In this document: piece after piece, positions 40,201-49,200 of the stretch
Numbering within the stretch: the stretch's first letter is position 1
Layout: every line of letters begins with the position of its first letter
DNA from: Larimichthys crocea
Lineage: Eukaryota; Chordata; Actinopteri; Sciaenidae
Assembly: GCF_000972845.2 (NCBI RefSeq)
Contig: NC_040020.1
Coordinates: forward strand, 293,575 to 357,574
Reading direction: 5' to 3'
DNA: 64,000 nt
Position numbers and translations under genes: made by a program
Notes under the pieces: generated by a model
Seen by the model: the letters and a program-made list of their open reading frames with translations, nothing else
Database searches by the model: none
What the model was told of the DNA's origin: nothing

Positions 40201-43200
40201 TTAGGCTAAATCCGGAGAAGTGCGGCTCTGTCTAATTCATGGATTACAGTGTTTACTATGGAGATTTGGTTTTAATGAACCTCCATCTTGTTAAGCAATA
40301 GACTTGTTGGCTTATTAAGTTTCAGTCGTCGATGAACAGGATGAACAGAGTTCTTTTTAAAAAATTAACAGTATCTGCTGGGATCTGGTTAATTCATAGT
40401 CCAATGTGGCTCCATGTAATTCATGTATTAAGGTTGTTTATTAAGTAGATTTGCTTTTCATGAATCTTCAATCACTTTAACGCAAGTTTTTTGAGATATT
40501 ATATTTTTAATGAACGGTAGAAAGATCTGCTGGGATCAGGCTACTCCCTGCCAGATGCGTCTCTGTGTTCGTCCAAACTAAGATTTTCTATTGTTTCACA
40601 AGTTGAAAATTTAATTAGACTCAACGTAGAGAAACATAAAGTCCAATTCTGGGCTTCAGATACTGTTGTGTGTAGTTTTCTTGTGTGTGAACGTATCGGA
40701 TTAGCTCTAATAGTGACACAGTTGTTCTCTTTGCAGTGTAATGTGTGTCACATAAGGAGAAAAGTGTTTGAGTTTAGCTGCTACTTACTGGGCTTGAACA
40801 TATCGTTAGCATCAGAGTGTACCATATTGTTTGCACTTAATGGGCCATCGGTGTTTCAGCCCCCGCAATCTAGATCATGTCACACTGAGCCGAGGGACTT
40901 TGTACAAAGTCTACAAAGAGTTTTAATATCTGCATCTTACTCACAATCCAAAACTTTTCTTTCTTACTTTATCTTGACAAACCTTTTATTACACAAAAGA
41001 GGCACAGAGCGTAAAACTGGGTTGAAGACATTAAAAATGCATTGTTAATTCTGTGTGTTTTATTTTTATTCAGTGTTTCATTGGCTGCACTGCCTTCAAC
41101 AGAGGGTGTAGGCCTAAACTGTCAACGCCCAAAGAGAGACGGAGGTAAGGACTAGCAGTGGTCTTGTGGTGTTGGAGGAGTAGGTGGTCTGAGGTCTAGA
41201 GGGGGTGGGATCACATCATTGCAAAGGTTTGTTGGGACCCACTTGTGTGCAGTCACCAAGCCGTGCATCGCCACATGCAGCAGAGATGACCCACATCAAC
41301 AGAGAGAATTCCCAACAGATTCGCCTCATGCGGGCGAGCGGAAAATCAGCACACGAGATCCAGCAACACTTTGCGAGGCTGGGCATTCAAGTCTCGCTGA
41401 GAACTGTGCGGTATCACTTCAAGGAGAGGCAACCCCGGCGCTCATGTCCGAGGAAACTGCACGAGTAAGTAGCCGAAAGAACAATTACAACTTTTGTTTC
41501 GCATTTAAGCAGCATTTCTAAAGCCTCTGTGTGTTCAAGGTTGATTTTCCGCATAGTATGGTGCGTCATCAGTCATGTGACTCAAAGTTAATAAACGTAA
41601 ATGTGAAACAAAGTGACTATTTACATTGATTGCTGTGAGTCTAAAGGAATCTCTTGTAGTATTACCACTAGGTATAGTAGAACTTCTGGTTGTTTTACTA
41701 CTAGCAACTTAGATGTGACAGTAAAGGCTTCAATAGTCTGGAAATCTTTGGTTTAGATACCTTGAAAGTGCTTGAAATAAAGTTTGCCTCTGTCTGTTTT
41801 TTCCTGACTTCCACAGTCACATCCTGACTGCCATCGAAGAAGTGAGGAAGACCAGCGATAAGATGAATGCCCGAGCCGTGCAGCAGAAAATTGAAGCAGA
41901 TTTTGGTGTTCAGCTGAGCCTGACCAGCATACGCCGCGCTCCCAGAAACCCAATTTGCAAAACGCGCAACAAAATTGCGAGGCTACAGCAAGCCCTTCAG
42001 TGGATGGAGTCTGGGGAGACGTGGCATGATGTGCTGTTTTCAGACACGACGTCAGTATCTCTGAAGCATTACGGCAGGGTTCATTTCCACAGAGGGGACC
42101 ACTTTGTTGGCAAACCACAGTCCAAATATGCCTTAAAGTTCTACATCTGGGGACTGATCTCACGACAGGGCGCAGGTCCAATGGTCATCTTCGAGGGAAC
42201 CATGGACAAACAATATTTTGAGAACACCATCATCAAAGAACTTGCAGCACCGTACATCAGGGAACACTTTGGGTCGAAACATCGCTTCTTCCAGGACAAC
42301 GATCCACAGCACACCGCTGCTGCGACTTGCATCGCGTCCGAGGGAATCAACTGGGTGAGGACTCCACCGGACTCGCCGGATTTTAACCCCATCAAGCGTG
42401 TTTGGCGCTCAATGAAAGACTTCATCCGAAAGGAGGCGAAGCCAGGCACGAGACACGACCTTGTCCAGGCGGTAGAGTTCTTCTGGGACACGAAACTTAC
42501 CAAAGATTTCTGTAATGAAGTTATTTCAGGCTTATCAGATGTCCAGAGACTGGTTGTGAAGAATAAAGGAGGACATAGTGGAAAATGAACAAACCTACAA
42601 CCATCCACACGCACATTTACTCCCATAAGTAACAGCATTGCCATTCTGAAGTAAAAGTGTGTGTGTTGTCAGTTCTTGTTTCAAACTGTGCATGTAAAAT
42701 AAACTTCTTTAACAAAACAACTCTGATTGTGTGTCTGTCCCTGTTGGATCTCCATTCAGATGGGTATTACATTTAAATTACGACTGATCTTCAGGTGATC
42801 GGCTTGAATAGGAGGCAGAGAGGTGACTATTCAGCTGCCTGAACGACCGGCCCAAAGAGATGCAAACACAAACCCACCGAAGAAGAACTCGACACCGAGG
42901 AACAATTCAACAAATCTGAATACCAAGTGAAACGCTCAATAAATAAATAACTACTGGTAGTTTGCAGTAAAGTCTTAACTCAGAGAAAGTTTGTTTTGGA
43001 GGCGACAGCTCGGTCATAGCTGCACCAAAAAAAGAGTCCTTCAAAGAAATGAGTGGAAACTATCGGCTTCAACAGCCAGGCGGCATTTTGTGTCACATTT
43101 CTGTGGAGACACGCACAGTTTGAACTTATGCTGATCTTTATTTTAAATCCGGGGGTGGGGTGAAAATATCATGGCGCTACAGCCCATCAGCACCCACAGA

Positions 43201-46200
43201 CCTTCTGCCGGTTACAGGCTGAGTTTTAGGAAATCCGTCCATTTGTGTGTTTGGTTTGAATATTTCTCTCATTGCCAGTGAAGAGCTGGAACAAAATGTT
43301 ACATAACACAGCACAGACCTGTTGTATGCATGATATTTATGTTCATTATGTTCATTTATTTATTTTCCCAAATCTTGTTGGCGCACTATCAAACAGGTGT
43401 TGGGTTGTTTTGATTAGACGTCCCAATTATCCTGAATCTCCCAATCATTCTGCAGTTGGTGTTTATCTGAATGCCACTTCAACTGGGGACTCACTGTGGA
43501 GTGTGGGCGGGTGGGCGAGACTCCCAGTGGCTGGATAATGGCTACAAACTGGATCTCATCCCGGCTGGAAACCAGAACACCTCCGACTGGGAGCGCCAAT
43601 TGCGAGTCGCTGGGACCGTTAATGAGCTAAACTACGTGTCAGACACACAGTTTGTCGTGAAGTCCTGGTTGTGCAGGAGTTGGACTGATCCGTCCTCAGA
43701 GGATCGGACTAAGTCCTGGACAGAAACACAGACGGCTGCTTTCATCTTTCCAGTCAACAGGAACGCACACGTGGAGGTAAACAGACAGAATCCGGGGACT
43801 CCACCACAAATCGCACAATTAGTTAATTAGTTAAATGGCATGTTTGGATGAAAGCGAAACCACCCGGTGAGAGAAAAACCTGACTAAATGAGACATCAGC
43901 TTTAATTAGGAGAGACTTGGAGTCACCTGGAGAGAGGGAGGCCCATATGGTCATTATGAACCAGATGGACTCACATGTGGAGGGACAGCTAATAGGCCAA
44001 CACACACACACACACACACACAGATGGAGGGACGGGGCTGCGTTCACAAGCAGCTGCTGAACTTTTACACTTCTGTTCGTCTCCTCCCTCCGTCCTCCTT
44101 CACTGCCACCCCGTCACTCTCGCTCGTCTCCCTCCGTCCTCCTCTTCATCTCGGCGTCGTGTGAGCTCGGCGGGGTTTGGGTGACAGGCGGCGCTCTGCA
44201 TGCTGAATGCTAATTCGCTGTCTGGCAGGTGTCACACATCCGATGTAGTTAGAGCTCTTTATTAAACAGAAAGCGATCGCTGCAGCAGGGCTGATGATTC
44301 ACACCGTGGTGCTGGAGTCTGGTGATATGATGCCATGACGCGTCAAATGTTTGTCAGATGTTCTTGAATACCTTCATGAGCACCATCTATTTATTTATTT
44401 ACATTTATTTATATGATTATTTTTTGCGGGATTCGAATCGGGGCCAGCTGCAGCGAGGACTATATCCTCCACACACGGGGCGGCGGCTTAACCCACTACG
44501 CTACCGACCGCCCCATGAGTACCATTTATACTGAAGGATCCATTTCTTTAATGGCTTTGGCTGTTGTTATGACCACGTGACTGTTTCCAAGATTCTACGT
44601 AGTCTATGTTACGCAACATACTTATTTTCACCGAAAGCGCGATCTTTTCTTAAACCTAGAGAAACTGCTTAAGCGTTTAAACTCATAAAAATCACCAGAA
44701 AAGACCCTACAGGGGTGAACATGTAGGGCGGAGTTGGGACTGAGACGCCACACATCCTGTTTCCTGGCTGCCATCATGAAAACTGTGACTGTGACTATAA
44801 TCTCTGTGTCTGGAGACACTCTTTGACTGGTCCAGCAAATATCTGTCATGGCCTCATTCACGCAGATGTTACGGCATCTGGAAACACGTGCAACAGGCTC
44901 ATTGGCGTGCAGAAACACGATCTTTAAATCTTTTGTTTGGGAATAATTTAGGTTCCTGAGAGTTTGTACAAGACAAGGACGATATGAACCGTACGTGACC
45001 TCCTCGCTCATTTCTAGTTACTTTAACTTCAGAGAGTGACGACGGAGGTTTTCTCGTCATGTCAGATTTTCATCAGCTATAGTAAATGTTTAAGAATAAA
45101 GACAACAACTCCCATGATCCCATGCGACTTCACAACATAACCACATGAGTCTTTTGTTGCTGTTTTGATGTGACGTGTTTAATTTGGACAGGTAAGCGTC
45201 TCTCTAAGTTTTACTGTCCTCTTTGGAGTCAGACCTTTTAAAAAGCCTTTTGGTTTTATTTACTTTATTGATGCATAACCACCCACGGACATTTACAAAG
45301 TTATGGAACAATCAATCCTGCAATAAATAACTTTATTTGCTAAAAATCCATCTAGTGTTTATGTTGTTTTCTCGCCCCCTAGAGATCCGGGTTGTAACAA
45401 TTAAATACGGGCAATGTTGCAGCTCAGTGAACACGACTGTTTAAAGCATAAAGCTGTCGATGTTCTGTATTTCTGATGAGGTCAACAAATCCCACGGAAA
45501 CAACAAAACACACAATGCTTTAGTGCACGCAGCAGACTCCCAGCTGCTCACTGTAGTTTTTATTAAACAGGAGGAGATGGTGATATGACAGACAATTCAT
45601 TACGTGTCCGTAAAAACACATCACTCCAGTAACACAAGATGAACGCCCACAGTCTGAAACTCTACATTCACCAGCTGCAGCGTTATTCTGGTGTCAGGCG
45701 AGCGAAGGAAAGAGGCGAACCGCCTAAAATATGAAGATTTCTCAGTAAAGTCAGACGCTGCTTGGTGGATCGGATACACACCGAATTAAACACTGTTAAT
45801 TCACCGTCTGTCGTGTATGTGCGACGGGATTTTAGGAGTTTTCTAACAAACGTGCGGCCTCGTGCCTATAACCGAATCACAGCTGTGCTGATATTCAGTA
45901 TAACGGCACTCCCTCTCGTGTGATATTGGTTTATAGACGCACACACACACTTGTTAGTGGGTTAAATTAACTGTAGTCATTTGATTTGTGAGTATGAGAA
46001 AATAAAGAACGTCATCAGAGCTTTAACGAATGGATTCACGGGACTTTTTGCATCTTGATTTGTTGATAACGCACCAGGACAGATGATTTTATCGAGGGTG
46101 AAAGGTGAAACCGACTGTGGGGCTTCAAACCGACTTTGAGAAGCAGACAATGGTTTTAATCCTGTTTTCTCATTGGCTAAGTCAGAGGACAAGGTGAATA

Positions 46201-49200
46201 TTGATCGTCCTCCGCTCTCTTTAACATGAATATTTCATATTTTCGATTCAAAGTCTGTTTGTTTCACATCAGTTATCTGTCGGTCGACATGTACCTCTGA
46301 CCCGCCTCCTCTCTGCCACTTTGAATTAAGTGCAGATGAACAGATTTTATGCTGTCAGAGTGTGTGTGTGTGTGTGTGCAGCAGTTAAAGTGTCTGCTTT
46401 CAGACTGCTTAGTTTAATCTATAACAATGCAGCATACCTGAATTTATTCATCTAAACTTTTAAATGTAAAAATTGAGATAAATGAATTAAAATAGATTTG
46501 AAAAGTCCAACGTTTCTCTTTAAAATGTTCTGAAGTTGAAGTTCAGTTCATTTCCAGCCGCTGGTTCTGGGTTGGTTCCACGCCGTCGGTCCCTCATTAC
46601 AGCTCTATTGTGTCCACACAAAACAAACACTACGCCCTCTGCTCACCACAGACAAACACGGCGTATTGGTGTTTGTTAATTTCAAATAAAGCTGATTAAA
46701 AAGTTGGACCGCAGCTGCAGAAAAAAAAAAAAATCCCATTTTCATAATTTGTTTCCCGTTTTAAATGTCATGCAAATATAATTATGGAAATGAAACCGAC
46801 TCGGTCACGAAGTGTGTGTGTGTGTGTGTGTCAGGATTCATCATATATGATGTCGAGCTGAGCTGAGAATGAATTATATTTTCACAAACTGTTCGTGGGC
46901 AGGTAAAATAAAAGTTTCATGAGTTTTCACCGTTCATGCTGAACCTGAACGACTCGTCATCTTGACCGAAAACTCCAAAGTCTGAGCTGTCTGTCGTCTT
47001 TTTGTCTTGACCAAGCGAAATGAGGAAAATGCAGAAGTGAAGCCACAACCTGCAGTTCCTCTAACGTCCACTTGAGGCTGGCTCCAGAAGTGAGTCAGTC
47101 TCCATAAGTCCCCATGTCCAAATGTCCAACTTCACAGCAGAAATAAACATGTTTACAGCCTGGTACAAAAAACAGTTTTGGTCTCTGTAGCTAATTTCCC
47201 CGTTCATGACAACTGTACTGAGGGTGAATTTATATACAACTCACCTGTTCAGGTTATATTAAGGCTTAAAGTTTGATTGACAGGTGGGTGTTGGTACAGG
47301 CGTCATTCATCCATTTTCAGAAAAAGGAGAAATCTGTGAAGTTGTGCAGCGACTGAGAGTTTCTTCACATTTGTTGCAGGATCGAGTGGAGAAGCAAAAA
47401 AAAAAAGAAAGCTGCTTCTGTTTCTGCTCCATTGTTTGTTTTCCACCAGGTGCATGATGGGAATTAATCTCAGAATGAATCCAGACTTCCTGGAGAACAA
47501 ACTTTTCCTTCAGATGCTGGAGCGTGTCAGACTGAACAAACTGCTCAGTCTCACGTCTTATTTATCCTCGTCATATCTGCAGCACGTGTTGCCGCCTCTT
47601 TATGTCGGCGCTGAATTGATGTGACCTCTTAAATCGGCTTTAAAGTCCCAAACGTTTGACTCCTGCACAGATGTTACGATGCCGCCGCTGATTGATCGCA
47701 GCGCAGTGAAAATCGACCGCACGCTTCCTCCCTCGTCATCTTGTGATTTGTGTTTGATTTCTCAGCCGTGGTCGGTTCCTCTCCCCGCGGCACGGCGTGA
47801 TGGAAAACGGCTTCTTAAATAAAAACTTGTATTATGAATAAATTGCTTTATCAGGGACAGACCGCTTTATCATGGCTGTGCTTGTTATTGGAGAAACACT
47901 TTGTTTCTATTAAAGCGTCCAGCCGTGCAGAACCGCAGTAACAGGGATTTAAAAATGCCATGTCGCTCTGCAGCAGACTGTGTGCGTGCAGGAGATAAGG
48001 TGTTTGGGCGTGACACGTCCTCTACATCGAACGTCTTGTAGAAACAAAGCAGGAAACCGCGAGCGCTTTAAAGTTCTGCAGTTTCTCTGAGAAGTTTGTC
48101 TGTCGTCCTGTGTGAGGATTCGAACTCATTTCTAATTTCATCATGTTCTGAGCTGACTCGCTCTGCGATCGTCTGAGAAACATTTCCACGACGAGCTGAG
48201 CTGCAGAGAAACGCTGAAGAAAGAAAAAGGACTCGGATAGCGATCGGTGCGAACGGAAGAAGGTGGAAGAGAGACCTCGCGTCAGGACGTCCTCCTCCTC
48301 ATGCACAGCGTCCGTCCACACAGTGTTAGAAGTTACGTAAAGTTTTACACAACAAAGAAGAACGAGGTAGAAGATCTTTGCTGTGGAACGTTTGTGTTTT
48401 ACTCCTGCGGGCAAAACGTGAAACGTTTCACTAAAAAGCACAGATGATTATTTATCTGAAAACTTCAATAATCCTGCCGGAGCTCAGCTTCAATTATTTC
48501 AGGTCTTTTTTTTATCTTTAAATAAAACGAGACGCAGGCAGCGTCGGATCGCTCTGACAGAACCGCCGAGCATCTGATCAGTGGACGACCAGAACGACCT
48601 CCTGAACCACAGGACGGACCCGAGAGCCTCGACCGCTGCTGAAAGAAAAATGAACCAGTTCCAATCTTCAGTTTTAACTGGCTGACATTATTCGGAGCGA
48701 TGTGATTGGCTCGGGTCTTGTTCTGTATTCAAACGATGAGTTTTTAACAATGAACATCTTCAGTAGGAATCCATGAGCTCTGAGCCGCAGACAGATCATG
48801 AAGTTTTAACGTCCACACGTTTGAACCTTTGACTTCTCGCCTCGCACGGCTGTTCATCGTCTTCAGAACCGTCACTCACATCACAACACAACACTGCATG
48901 CAGGAAGTGAGTCATCGTCTCTGTTCGGTGTTTGTTTGTGTTTCAAAAGCGTCAGCGCGACCAAATTATTAAAGGAAACACATTTTCCCGTAACACCGCA
49001 GAGCTGAATGTGTGTCCCACTTCTTCTCGTAATCCTCAGACGTCTCCGTCAACACTTTCCACGTCCGAACTGCAGAATCAAGTTTAAAGTCTGTTTCCTG
49101 TTTCCTGTCTGTCTTGTTTGTATTTGGTGTTTTAAATGTTTTACTCTGAAAATAAAATAAAATCAAATTCGGATCGAGCGGCGCCTCGAGCTGAAGCGGT

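Noticed and set aside
40668..41048. 126-codon open frame upstream of the transposase-derived gene
   Set aside because: It has no recognisable domain or splice link to exon 1 and an A+T-driven composition.
48022..48441. 139-codon open frame on the minus strand
   Set aside because: It has no family motif and no consistent splice partners with trhde phase.
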